From Cloeon dipterum (taxonomy: Eukaryota; Arthropoda; Insecta; Ephemeroptera; Baetidae): a stretch of 64,000 nucleotides of DNA. The stretch is taken from positions 16,558,545-16,622,544 of the forward strand of contig NC_088790.1 in assembly GCF_949628265.1 (NCBI RefSeq), written 5' to 3'. This document shows positions 46,815 to 58,925 of this stretch, in pieces (positions within the stretch are counted from its first letter, which is position 1; the number at the start of each line of letters is the position of its first letter). The position numbers and the translations under genes were made by a program. The notes beneath the pieces are model-generated. The model was not told the origin of the DNA and searched no databases. It saw only the letters and a list, made by a program, of their open reading frames with translations.

Positions 46815-49800
46815 GCACATTTAAAGAAAAATTTATAATTCAATTATATTGGTGAGTTTCTCCACAACTTTTGAGCACAAACAATTCAGTTTGTATAATC
46901 CCTGCTGTTATCAAAAGGAGCCAGCAGAATAAGCAGCAGTTTATTCTTTATTTCAACATCCAAAATAAAACCTGAAATTTTTATTTTGAAATTGCCATTT
47001 GCTCGTGGATTAAGGCCTTTTACTTCATTAGTTTGTGTAAATCAGTTAAAAAATGAGATTATAATTAAATAATGGGAAACCCCACAAGTTTGTTTCAGAT
47101 CTTTGAAATTTAGCTAAATTTTGAAATATTTACAATTTACAAACCTAGCATGAAATATTTAACCCTGTGAACAAGCAATTTTCTGAAGTAATGCTCCATG
47201 GTTATTAAGTTGAAATTTAATTAAATTGAAACCAATGAGTGCTTCTTCATTATTTTGCGTTTCAATATATTTTATGTATATTATGACTTTAGAAATTATT
47301 ACTTAAAGTAAATAAGAAACTTCTACTTACGTTATCAGCTCATTGTCAGCTTTTTCCTGCATTTGATTCTCAAACAATTTTTCCTTAATAAACAATTCCT
47401 CAATCATATATACACAAAATTAAATTTCAACTGACACATTTCCAGGCGAAATTAAGCTCGATTTTGACTCGCATACAATGAAACATCTCGGAATTCGGGA
47501 AATATGCGAAATCTGAATGCTACACGTACTTATTTTTACGTATTTTTATTTTGAAGCACACAATATTTATGTACACTTCCATGCCGGAAATTCCTTAAAG
47601 AAATTTTTATAAATGACAAATCGCAGCTCTAACGGACTAAAAAAATTGTACCATTATTAGACCAACTAAACTCGGAAAACTATTTCTGTCCGCAAATCTA
47701 TTATTTTCTAGTCTCGTGTGACGAAATTAAAAAAAACCCTCAATGGACTCTGCGAATACAAATTTTAAAAAATCCCAGATTCCTAAAGCTATTTGCTTTT
47801 TCTTTAATTTGAATGCCCTACATGTGGCAACAAATTTTGAAATGCTTTTTAGGATAGCGCTGCGACAGGCATGTTTGGAACCATTATTTTAGGAAGATGA
47901 TAAGTTGACCAACTATCTATCTGAGAAAAAGCTTTACCGGGCAGTTCCATCACACAACAAATGTGTTGTTGCTTTCAGATTTTAACGTTCATGAATTATG
48001 AAATATCTCTTAAAAACTATAAATTAAAAATATAGGGGAAAATTAATTTACAAAATTGATATTTCAATGGCTTCTCCCATAGTAAGGGGTGGCTAAAAAT
48101 TGAAATAATTGTGATAAAAAAAACATCACACATTCTCGTACTTCACACCGGCTTTTTTGGCCCCGCAGGCCTCATCAGCAGTACTTTTTAATTCCAAAAA
48201 GAGAGATTCGAGTTGTGAGTTTGTCATGATTTTGTTACTCGTTGGCTCTTTTCTTTTTGTTTGCGTTCACAATCAGAGACGAGTGCAAACAGATGTTTGC
48301 AACAATCGCAGCTAATACTGTCGTACAATTTTTGTTTTGGAAGTTCAGTACTGCCGAAACAGCTGCTGCATTTGCAATACAAGAATGTGAGATATTTTTT
48401 TCTTATACAAGAACATGGATAAGCATCCATTTTTAACCTTCGATTTATTGTTGTTCGCCATTGTAAAATCAAATTAATAATTTTTTATTTTCATGTCCCC
48501 GGCTAGACCCTGGGGACGTTTTATTTATTTATTTATTCCTCTTTCACCATATTATACATCAAAATGTACGTAAAAAAGAGTGAAAATAAGGCACTTGAAA
48601 AAGCAATCAGGTCGCTAAAACGTCGGCAATCAAAAGATAGCCGAGCCAAACTAGGCCTATGCTAAAACACTGTCACAAACAATTTTACCTATCAGTAAAC
48701 GGATTTTGGATTCAAATAAAGATTAGCGAGAAATCTGAATTTTTGACGTCAATAGAAATATTTAATGCATTTCCCTGGGATTGTCGCGTCAGTTTTCTCG
48801 CTCGGAAATCGATTTCGAGGGCACGTGTGTCAACACAATTGGAACGTCGCATTTCCTCTCTGCGTCTCGGCGGGATCAACCCTCTGAAAGGGGATTACAG
48901 CATCTCTGCTCCCTATTTCACTCGAATGCATGTTGCACCGGCGCAGCGCATTATTTTTAGACGCACGCGAGCTCTGGAAATAAGAGAATCTGTCGCCTTG
49001 CAAAAGCAGGCATTAGCTCCTAGATTTATTTATCTAATTGTGCTCGTGTTCACATTATGCAAAAATGAACAAGACACCGGTGACAAAGGCGAATTATTGC
49101 GCAATTGAAAGTGTAACACGAGAAGCCAGACGAAAAGACCGTAAAGATGCACGCAGCGTGACTATGTGTATGTTGTGCGAGGTGGGGAAACGGCACACGT
49201 GCAAACGAACGAACGGAAGAACCAACTTTGACTTTGAATCTATGCTCAAACGGAACGCATGCCGCGAGCTGTTGACGCAATTAAAATTTTTTTATCACTC
49301 ACAACCTGACGCAGAAAGGCAGTATTGTTTGCCGTGCAGTTCTAATCAGTTAATCCTTCGTTGGCGCACCAGGGTGGTCCCGCAATCATGTTTTGTTTGT
49401 CGTGCGTTAATTCCGGAGCGTGCCAGGAAGTTTTAGCGAGGTCGAGTATCCATAATATTTTCTGCTCTTCGCTGAGGTCGCACAGGTTACTTGTGGTTTT
49501 ACAAACAGGAATATGTCACCATGAATATTAAAACATTTATGCTCTTTAGCGACTAAGAAAATCACAATTTTCTCAAGGATCGTGCATCGACGTTTTTGTA
49601 AACATTATAAATACAAAATCATCTCAGTTATTTTTAATAATTTTTTATAATTTGACTGTATCAGCGTGTGTTCCTTATCATTTTTATGTAATTTTAAAGC
49701 AAAAATTCAAATTGGGTTTTTAATAAGGAAATTCAAACTATCACAAAGTATAGCTAATTGCTAAAAATGTTTTTATGGATGGACGAGAAAGATTAATGCA

Positions 49801-51040
49801 TCCTAACAAAACATAAAAGGTGTAACTTTCTCACAATATTAAATTTTATTTTAATTATCAATTGATTATATTTTTGTTGATTGTTACGAGATACGGTCGT
49901 TGCCCTACTGATCCACAATAAACTCAATTTTTTATCTAGTCAACTACAACAAAAATAGATTAGAAAAATGAGTTAACTTCTTTCTACCGTTCTGTGGTTG
50001 TTTTGAATATCTGCGTGGTTAGCCTGCGTGATTAATAGATTTATTTCGCTGAAAACTTGGCCGACATTCGCGGAAACCGAGCCTCTTCCGCGGCCGAGAG
50101 TGAGGGCGAGCACCGAGCACAAAACCCAGTAGTGAATTCACTGCCAGTTAGCTGCAGAGGAGAAATTTCCCGTGGGTGATTCTGACCGCAAAGACTTTTT
50201 TGTCGTTTTTTATGAACGTCATTGCAATCAACTTTTTTAAGATGAACTTTCACGGAAAAAGGACATTTCCAAGAATCAAGTACAAACAACGTGGCAATAA
50301 ATGTTTTATATTCACTTCCTATTTATTTTATAACTGTAATACATGGTAATTGCTCTATATATTGCCTCGGTAAAAGTACTTGAGTACAAATTGAGAGAAA
50401 GGACAATTTTAACATAAATAAAAAAAGAAAAACTTTCCTACTATTTTCAAATACACGCATAAAATGAAACGTCCCCTTATTTTTCTCAAGATAAATTTCT
50501 TATTTCTTTTTGCATTCAACGGAGATGTAATTTTTGTAGCATTCATAAATTTGTTTCTGGTAAAGTCCGAAAGTGAAAAAAAATCTAAACTATACTATGT
50601 TTGATGAAAAAACTACTAATTTTTTTTATTTGAAAAAACTTGAATAAATTTGAATTTACTTGCACTTATGCGATGTGAATGCACCTTCTCTAATAATTGG
50701 GGATAAATTCGAATTAAGTTTTATTTTTAAAAATTTTAGATGTCTGAAAAATGCGTCGGTTAGGGGTTAAGTTTCCTTAACTCAATTTGAGAAAAATAGA
50801 CTTTTGTGTTTTGGTTCGGTATAATTTTGTAACGACTAGCCATGGACTGAATAATTTAATTTATTCTTAATCCTAGTTAATTTCCTGTCCTTTCATAAAC
50901 TGGCCAAAATTTTCTTTCTGTTTCAACTCTAAATATAAGAGCGAAATTAATTTATTAAAAGGGATCAAAATTGACTTCCTAAAGCAACGCGGATATATGC
51001 GCCACCGATAAAAGTATCACAAAATATTTATATTTCTATC
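46815..51040. other. long intron or intergenic DNA before the nocturnin body
   Basis: AT-rich, with GC-richer patches at about 48.75-49.45 and 50.05-50.25 kb. The 149-codon ORF at 48659-49108 has no recognised domain. A CRE lies at 48744-48751 and a TTTA repeat at about 48519-48538. Confidence 0.5.
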
Positions 51041-51049
51041 CATAATCGA

Positions 51050-51265
51050 GATCACGCTAGTGGCGGCGAGCTAGCCTCTTTTTGTTCTGGGTGGGAGCGC
51101 GACCGACGACGACTCCACCGCCGCCGCCGCCTCTTTCGCGAGCGGTGCGCGCGGTGACGGGCACGATGCTGGTTCACAGCTCGATCAGCTGGCGGCGCGC
51201 GAGCACCTTGGATTCTCTTGATTACGTATGTTGTTGAGCGCTGACCTGGCTGACTCGGCTTGCAG
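51050..51265 (+). other. GC-rich region just upstream of the common nocturnin exon
   Basis: A CpG-rich stretch with a CCG repeat (about 51117-51130) that may be a proximal promoter or 5' exon. A 23-codon ORF (ATG 51166) is out of frame with nocturnin. The CAG at 51263-51265 is preceded by a moderate pyrimidine tract and is the shared 3' splice site for the alternative first exons. If it is not spliced, an in-frame ATG at 51228 would add 13 residues. Confidence 0.4.
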
Positions 51266-51266
51266 G

Positions 51267-54200
51267 ATGGGCAGCTTCACGTCGGCGCCCAAGATCCTGA
51301 ACCAGGACCTGCAGGACAGCGAGGTGCACTTCCCGGAGCGGCTGTCGCGCGACCAGTTGCTCGAGAGGTGCCGTCGCGAGCAGCGCCACTTGCCCGTCAA
51401 GCGAGCCTTCCGGCCGTGCGCCTCGGGGGCGGCCAGCCGCGGCCTCCAGGACGGCGTGCGCCTGCTCCGCTGGAACGTGGTCAGCAAGCGGTGCGGAGAG
51501 GCCGCCGCCAGCCCGCACCACATCAGGGTGCTCCAGTGGAACGTACTCTCGCAGGGTGAGTTCCCCCCCCCCCCCCCGAAAAATATTAATGTGATTAAAC
51601 GGCTTTTCACGCACGCATATGCGTTGCCATGGTTCCAAGCGCTGTTAGTTAGCAAAGTTAGGATATTACTTAGTAATATAACTTAAATGTTCAAGAATGA
51701 AATATTTAAATATTAACGATCTGTCTCATATTTTTTAGAATTCGCAACGTTAAGAAATTCAAAATTCATGATATATTGTGTATCATAATTTTAATAGTTT
51801 AACATTTAATTTATTACTGTCGAACAAAACAGTTCGTTAAAATAATACGAATATTAAAGTACAGCATTTTATACAAATTCAAAATAAATCTATATAGCCA
51901 GACGATGATCTCTTACTGTTGGAATATGCAAGGGCTATAATTTTAAAATTCTTTGTTTGCGGGAGTTGAGATAGAAGTTGCACGCTGATAAGCTAGATTA
52001 AAACGATCATAAATTTTTTGTCAATGTGGTTACTTAATATGACTGAAAAAAATTTCCCTTAATGGGCTTTCCAGATTTGATAATTTCTCGAATTGGTCTG
52101 TTGTTGGTTTAAAATTTATTTAAACAAAATTTAAAGACCATATTTAAGTCAAGATAAGTGTTTTCTGTTGTAAAAAAAAACTAAAAATACTAAAAAATGA
52201 CATCTTTTTGTTTTTTAAATATTTGTTCTAAATTTCCAAGTAAAAACGGTCTAAACTAGCGGCTGATAGAAGAGTGCAATAATCAAAAATTTTATTTGCT
52301 ATTGTCTAGCTTATCCTGTGTAAATCAGTTCAGATGGAAGCAATTTCCCTGGATTGTGAGATATTTATTTTGAAGGATGGGCAGCTCATGTTTCAAATGG
52401 CAAAATATTAAATTTTAAACAATGCGCACGTACGTGCTTTGGTTTATTGTTAGCAACACGATTTTCCATGCTTCCAAAGCATATTTAATCTTATCTTGTC
52501 TCTAATGCCTGCTACATTTAGCAAATCCGCAAACACAAATTTCCACATCATTTTGAAAAGGAAATTGCAGTAGTTATTAATTGTAACGAGCTATGCCTTT
52601 CCTGCGCTTAGTCACCCGAAACTCAAGTGATATCATACTTGCCAGAATATTTTCAAGGGTTGAGAGTAATGTGGTTAAAACAAGAAAAAAAACAATAATC
52701 TGATAGGAATTTTTGGCATTGTTCTTGTATTTTTCATCATAGGGAAGCCGGAAAAGTGCTGAATTGCAATTCAATGATGAATTTTAAATCTTTTGCTTAC
52801 AATCAGGAAAGACCCTGCAACTTAATCCCCATTAAACATAATTTGAAATTAATTCGTGATACTACTTGTTCGTGTCGGCAGCTTTGGGAGAAATGAACGA
52901 CAACTTCGCCTGCTGCCCCGACGAGGCCCTGCAGTGGTCCGCTAGGCGCTACCAAATTGTCGAGGAAATCATCGAGTATTGCCCTGACATCATTTGCCTG
53001 CAGGTACGTGCACTGAAGGCTCCTCGGGCGCGCGTCTTACTTGATTTACAAATTGCAGGAAGTGGACCATTTCAAATTCCTGAGCGGCGCCCTCGCCACT
53101 CAGGGCTACACGGGCATGTTCTTCCCAAAGCCGGACTCGCCTTGCCTCTACATCCAGGGCAACAACGGCCCTGACGGCTGCGCCATCTTCTACAGAACGG
53201 ACAAATTCGACTTACTGAACAGCGAGAGCCGCGTTTTGGAAGTCTGGAGTGTCCAAAGCAATCAGGTGATTATCATTTCCTCATTTAAAAAGTCTGACCT
53301 TATTGATTTTAACAAACAATTTTGCCTGTTGTCGTGCAGGAATCTCTAGCTCAATTATATTTTTTATAGAAAGCCGAACGTTATTAATATTCATCTCTCG
53401 TTTTATTTTGAAAAATAAAACCGATTTTAAACTATATCAATTTTTAAAAAAATGTTGTAGCAAGTTGAATGTCTGATATGCGGTCAATGAGTGCTACAAT
53501 AGTTAAATACTAATCAATATGATTTTAAAAAAACTAATTAAAATAAGCAATCTATCATTTAAAAATTAAAAGAAAATTGACTTTGAGAGAGGCAGCAAAA
53601 ATTAGTAACAACAGATAAATGTCAGATTTGGTGTTGCACGCATATTGCGTTTAAAAAATACTGATTGAAGCTTTCTATCATTCACTGTTTGTATTAAAGG
53701 AGAAATTTCAAACCATGAGGTGATTTTATACCAACCTAAATTTAACCATTTACGCCATTTACTTAGCTTTTCAAGAGCAATAAAATGCCATTTTTATTTT
53801 TATTTAACAAAAAATGTAATAAATTTCTTTACATCTCACAATCAGGTGGCGCTTTTGGTCAATCTTCGCATAAAAGAGACCGGGCGCGAAGTATGCGTGG
53901 CAACGACGCACCTGAAGGCGCGCAACGGCGCCCTGCTGTCCACCCTGAGGGAGGAGCAGGGCAAGGACCTGCTGCGCTTTGTCGAGGAGCGGCGGCAGGA
54001 TAGGCCGTTGGTGCTGTGCGGGGACTTCAATGCCGAGCCCATCGAACCCGTCTACAAAAGCATCATGACGCATTCTTCTGGACTGGGCAGTGCCTACGCG
54101 AATGCACACGGCGGACAGGAACCTCCGTACACTACTTGGAAGGTATGGATTTATCAAGATTAAAATATTATTATTACTATTAAACTATCACTGCCCACTC

Positions 54201-55038
54201 AATCCCATTGAACAATCAAAATAAATTTGAATTTACTCGCAATTATTATTTTTCAACTTTTGTTGCTGGGACGTATTCTGAAAGTTTATATTTTTTTTAT
54301 ACAATTATGATTTCTCACGATGTTTTCTGTTGCTTGAGAATTCCTTCTCTAGAAATTTCGAGTACATTTAAATTTTTATTTTTTTAATGTATCTTTCAAT
54401 AAGTATAATCGTTTTTCAAGGCACAATCGGATTTTTTTGCGAGTTAATTTGTAAGATTTTTAAAATTCTATATATCCCATTAATTTCTGTGCAGATTAAT
54501 TTTTTTTAATTTCTAGTTTCTATAGATTAATAAAGTACATAAGTATCGTAACACAAACATTAAGTCTGGATTAATGTGTGTACTTGTGGCGCGCAGTTTC
54601 ATTAGTGCCCTCCGACCCCTTAGCTCAAGCACGCAGAAGATTTTGATTTCTTTGCTGTCTCTCATGATTAATCGTCTCTCAGATACGATTACTCTCAGCA
54701 ACAATAAGAATAGATGTAATATAATGAAAAGTATCAATTTTTATGTCATATTAATAGGGGAAACCACCACAAACCTAATTTGAATGCTCTCTGCGTCCTA
54801 AACTCTATTCTAAATTATCTTATTTTAATTTCAGGTACGTGAGAGTGAAGGTGAGGTGTGCCACACGATAGACTATGTCTTCTTTTCGCAAAGAGAATTT
54901 GCCGTTGACGCAGTTCTCGACTTCCCGACGGGTGAGGAGATTGGTCTCGGAAGGATACCATCATTTATCTACCCTTCAGACCACTTCTCGTTAGTGTGTG
55001 ACCTCAGTTTCAGGGAGCAACGGGGAATGAGCTTGTAG
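51267..55038 (+). CDS. cu: nocturnin (curled), conserved body
   Basis: An EEP-family phosphatase regulated by the clock in animals. Vertebrate and fly nocturnin remove the 2'-phosphate of NADP(H); the fold is that of CCR4-type deadenylases. Exons 51266-51555, 52882-53003, 53059-53265, 53846-54142 and 54835-55038 give 372 residues from the MGS start. Catalytic motifs are all present: N92 in LQWNVLSQ, E138 in LQEVDHF, THLKAR (227-232), CGDFNAEP with D266 and N268, D318 in TIDY, and SDH (353-355). FPKPDSPC and NNGPDGCAIFY are nocturnin-specific blocks. The N-terminus MGSFTS fits the N-myristoylation consensus (Gly2, Ser6). The intron at 53004-53058 is only 55 nt. A run of 15 C follows the donor at 51556. 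Confidence 0.95.
51563..51577. repeat. homopolymer of 15 C beside a splice donor
   Basis: The run starts 8 nt into the intron after the first common nocturnin exon. Probably length-polymorphic and a source of sequencing error. Confidence 0.9.
51586..52881 (+). other. nocturnin intron, no gene seen
   Basis: AT-rich intron of 1.3 kb with no recognisable feature. Confidence 0.7.
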
Positions 55039-55459
55039 TTATTAGATTTTCTTGTCGAGATTTGTCAAAAGTTTAAAAAGACCTGATCAATCGATTGGAA
55101 AGATTTCAATCGATTTTTTGTTATGTATCCTTTTTGTTTTTGGAATGACTGCATTGGTTTCTCTATTCTTTTCTGATAATTGACATGTTTAAAGACACAA
55201 AAGTAATTATTTTTATATTATATAGATGTGATCTCTTCTGTTTGTTGTTGTGCATCTTTCTGATGATGCCAATTACTGTTCATACTGTGTCAACTACTGC
55301 GTAAAAATATAGAATAAATAATATTTATTTTTGTGATTGCGATTTGAAGTGATGTTATGTTATCTTGTGCCAAATATAACCGTAAAATTAAATTGTAATC
55401 GGGCTGGAGTCTCAAAAGTACAAAAGCCGCGTCATCGAATGTTCTATATTTGCATAAGC

Positions 55460-55465
55460 AATAAA
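55460..55465 (+). terminator. polyadenylation signal of nocturnin
   Basis: AATAAA 422 bp after the stop. Another AATAAA at 55313-55318 is an alternative. The convergent CD36 gene stops at 55631. Its nearest minus-strand AATAAA (55329-55324) lies inside this 3' UTR, so the two transcripts may overlap. Confidence 0.5.
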
Positions 55466-55630
55466 ACTTTAAAAACATGATGAAAAATGTATTTTTCGGC
55501 AAGAGAGCTATTTTAAATGACTATACATTGTATTTCTCTGTAAATGATATGTGATTATCTGGTTTTGTTCGTAAAATATATAATATACTCTTTTGAATAA
55601 TACAATACAGTTCGTTGTTCAGATTTTCAT

Positions 55631-58252
55631 TTATGTCGAACGCCTCCTTTTCGTCTGCTTCTTGCTGGGTTTCTTGAAGGAGCCTCGCCTGGATTGCGAT
55701 ATTATGAGCAATCAAAAAGCCATGGAAAAATTGTTAAATCTGTGATTCTCACCAGACAAAGAAGAGGGCCGCTCCAGCGACAAAGACAGCGCACCCTACT
55801 CCAATCAACCCCCAACGGACGCCGTCCACGATGATGAGCTTGCTGATGAGCTCGTCTTTTAAAAGGTTGGTGTTCTCCTCGTTCAGGGTCAAGCCTTCGT
55901 TCACCCAGATGAGAGGGACAACGGCCACAGGCAGATTTTTGGTGATGTCAAAGTTTCGTATCTTCTTGATCATCATGTTAAACTGCACCCTTCGGCCGGC
56001 GCCAAGAGGAGCGCCAGAGAGCTGCGATTCATTCGAGATTAGAATTTGAGCTAAATTCTGAAATTTAAATCACCGTTTCGATATCGAGGTAAATTTGATG
56101 TTTCTCCTTGCTGGGAGTGAGGTTTTCAACCATTATTTCGTAGTCTGGCGCTTGATAAAAGTGAGGCATGGAAAGAATCACAGGCCCATCTGAAATTTTT
56201 AATTTAAGTACATCCATTTTGTAGCTTTGAAAAGAGTGGGGAAATTTCAGTTCTAAAAAAGCTGAGAATTTTTATCAGCATCAATAAATATAGTCATGTG
56301 ATGGGGCGATGCAGTTTTCTTAAAATAAAACCTGTGATTGATGTGGTCTTACAATTTCAAAACTGACACGATTAATTACAGTTTCTAATCTAATAACCCT
56401 GACTTTACACTACGATAATGTTTTCAAGCCAATGCCTTACTGAAACAAGGAAATAGATCCATGGCTCCCTCCTTGAGACATGCTCCGTTTGGAGGACAGA
56501 AGCAGTAATTTTCCGGCCGGGAAGACAAGTTACCAAGCTGCAACGCGTCCACGACGTAGCGGTAGCCACTTATGCCCTCGTGGCTGATTTCTTTGTCATA
56601 GCTCAGATAAATGCTCCTAGAAATGCGAAAGACAAATACTCTCACCTTATCAACTGCTGTATCTATTTAAAAATAAATCTAATATCAGAGAGAAATCGCG
56701 CGCGTACCTGCACAAATCAGTAGCGAACACGTAGATTTTAGTTTCCTTGTCCATAAAGGGTGAAAAAATAGTGGCGTCGCTTCCTTTGATAGCGTTGCAC
56801 TCATCCCCAGACCAAAACTTCAGGGTCGGCTCGTATTCCCACTCGACAATCTCCCCGACTTTCTTCACATCCGTCTTGCCAGTCAGCACCTTAAAGTGGC
56901 CGTCTGTTTTGTTGCTTTTCTGTATTCCATCAAAAATATAACCTTTTTGCTTATTTTAATTAAGAACGATCTCACGTGGTAGAAGAAAGAGTAGAAGAAG
57001 TTTTTGCTCTCATCGTCATAACGGATTGCGGGTGGCAATAATCCATTGTCGAATTGTCTTTTCATCTCGATGCAAACAAATTTCCAAAAAATGTTGGCCG
57101 TAATGGCCTCGCTGCCCTGGCACTTGATCAAAATTCCGTCGAACAAAAGGTCGCGAACCTTGACCTTCGTGAAGACGGATTCCGGATTATCAAAAAGGAA
57201 ATTGAAGCCCGCTGCCAATCCTGTCAGTTGCACTCCATCGTCCTCGATATCGGGAGTTAAAAGCACCCCCTAAATATTTAATTTTCATGTTTAGATAATA
57301 GTGATAAAGGGGAAGCAGGAGATGAGATATCATGTATTCAGCAAAAAATCTCATTTGTACCATTAAAGCTGCATTGAGCACTGAGACTTCGTCATCTTCA
57401 CTCAGAGTGGGACCCGAGAGCTCAGGACTATATTCAAAAAATGTTCTCTGCTCGTACTCGACTATGTTTCCGTCTTCGCTGAATTGGATGTTTTCCTTTT
57501 CTTTGTACTCACTATGAGAGCAAATTAATCATTTCGGATGTCGAAAATGAAAACGAATAAATTATTACAGATACACGTAAGGGCCTTTTTCTCTCATCTT
57601 TGGTTTTGCGCCGGTTGAGTGCACTTCTTCCGGATTTTCCACTTCCATGATGTGCACCTGGAATTCCATGGGCTGCGGTAGTTTTTGCCAATTCTCGTAG
57701 GACATGCTTGTGTTGGTAAGGACTATATTCTGCAGCAGAAATCATGGATTATTAAATTATGTAATTCTTTTAAAAGCCACTTTCGCGCTTGCTTCTTACA
57801 ATAGCTTGATTGCGAGAAACAGCGCACTATCGAGTATTTTAAGAAGGTTGAGATAAAATAAGTAAAAGGTACACGACGGAAATAATCTCTATCATCATCA
57901 ATCCCCGTACTTTTTATCACGCCAATCAAATCAATTATTTTAGAACATCTTATATAAGGTGACGATGTTAAAAGAATGAGATTTTGTGACAGCAAAAAAC
58001 TAATTTTTCATCCTCCTTAAAAATTATATTTTTAGATTACGATTTTAGATATTCAACAACAGAATCAACCTAATTGAAACCTAAAAGTAAACTAACCTTG
58101 ATGACTTCATCTTCGATGATGGACGGGAACAAGCCCCATCCCAAACCGGCGCCGAGCGCGACTAGGATAACCCCTAGGCCGGACACGGAGCCAGCAATCA
58201 CGATCTTGGTGCACATCGTGTCGGTGCCAAGGTGATTATGTCCATCGCTCAC
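55631..58252 (-). CDS. CD36-family receptor 1 (SNMP / scavenger receptor class B type)
   Basis: A two-pass membrane protein that binds lipids or lipoprotein-like ligands in its large ectodomain. Nine minus-strand exons: 58252-58097, 57729-57569, 57511-57361, 57269-56976, 56919-56708, 56616-56441, 56189-56074, 56021-55753 and 55688-55631. They give 530 residues with all phases closing. The N-terminal membrane segment is about residues 16-42. The ectodomain has MEFQVHIMEVENPEEVHSTG, KVRDLLFDG, DECNAIKGSDATIFSPF, TDLCRSIYL and the NYCFCPP...CLKEG cysteine cluster. The C-terminal membrane segment (GVGCAVFVAGAALFF) is followed by a basic tail (GSFKKPSKKQTKRRRST). The layout and size fit SNMPs and SCRB/Emp proteins. 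I cannot decide which subfamily without a tree. Confidence 0.9.
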
Positions 58253-58259
58253 CGTGACA

Positions 58260-58885
58260 CCGGCTTGACCGTTTTATCTAATCACTTGAAAACGGGGTAA
58301 TCAGGCACGCCACTGCTGCTTCTTAGATGATAATCGATGCCTGTTGAGTATCTCTTTAGAGTTGATTCTCACCAGTAGGCAAATAAAAATAGTTAAAAAC
58401 TTGCATAATTTTGAGATCTGAATAATTCGACGCAACTGATTCGATAAGCTCACGTTTAATATACTTCTAAAATCTGCTTTTTACATCAAGTGTAGAAATT
58501 TTTACGAAGTATTGTAGAGCGTATATTAAACGGATGCTATCAGATAATCTTCTTTCTCTTCTTGCATACGTTTATCACAAAAATGGCCCGACCAAAAGAG
58601 TTTGAATGCCCCCCAAAGTTACACTCTTGATTAAAATCTCTTATAGCAATGATTGCAACTGAATCGAGAAAATTGGTAAAAAATATATTTGTTTTAAATT
58701 TAAGCATACAATATAGTGTGCTAAAAATATTTGTATTTCTTGGGCCCAAGAGTCAAAGGTGCAAGAAAGTTGCATTTAAATATTATTTTTTAAAATTGAA
58801 CGTTTTGATACATAATTTTTCGGACAAACAGCTCTTAAAAATTATTAAATAAAAATGGTTTAAGATTTACTGTTCTTACAAAAAT
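58260..58885. other. spacer between CD36 paralogues 1 and 2
   Basis: AT-rich, no gene. It holds the upstream region of paralogue 1 (GATAAAA on the minus strand about 20 bp before the ATG could be a TATA element) and the 3' region of paralogue 2. Confidence 0.5.
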
Positions 58886-58891
58886 TTTATT
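58886..58891 (-). terminator. polyadenylation signal of CD36 paralogue 2
   Basis: AATAAA on the minus strand, 35 bp past the stop codon at 58926. Confidence 0.5.
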
Positions 58892-58925
58892 ATTCTTTTG
58901 AAATAATTTTGTACGTTGAGATTTA

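Noticed and set aside
48659-49108. A 149-codon plus-strand ORF
   Set aside because: No recognisable domain and no good splice or promoter context. It is compatible with chance in a GC-richer patch.
51166-51237. A further nocturnin N-terminal exon reading MLVHSSISWRR
   Set aside because: The arginine-rich start looked like a presequence, but the frame does not match the common exon and the implied intron would be only about 40 nt. Kept only as a possible uORF.
51185-51655. Minus-strand ORFs of 156 and 138 codons
   Set aside because: They are antisense to the well-supported first common exon of nocturnin.
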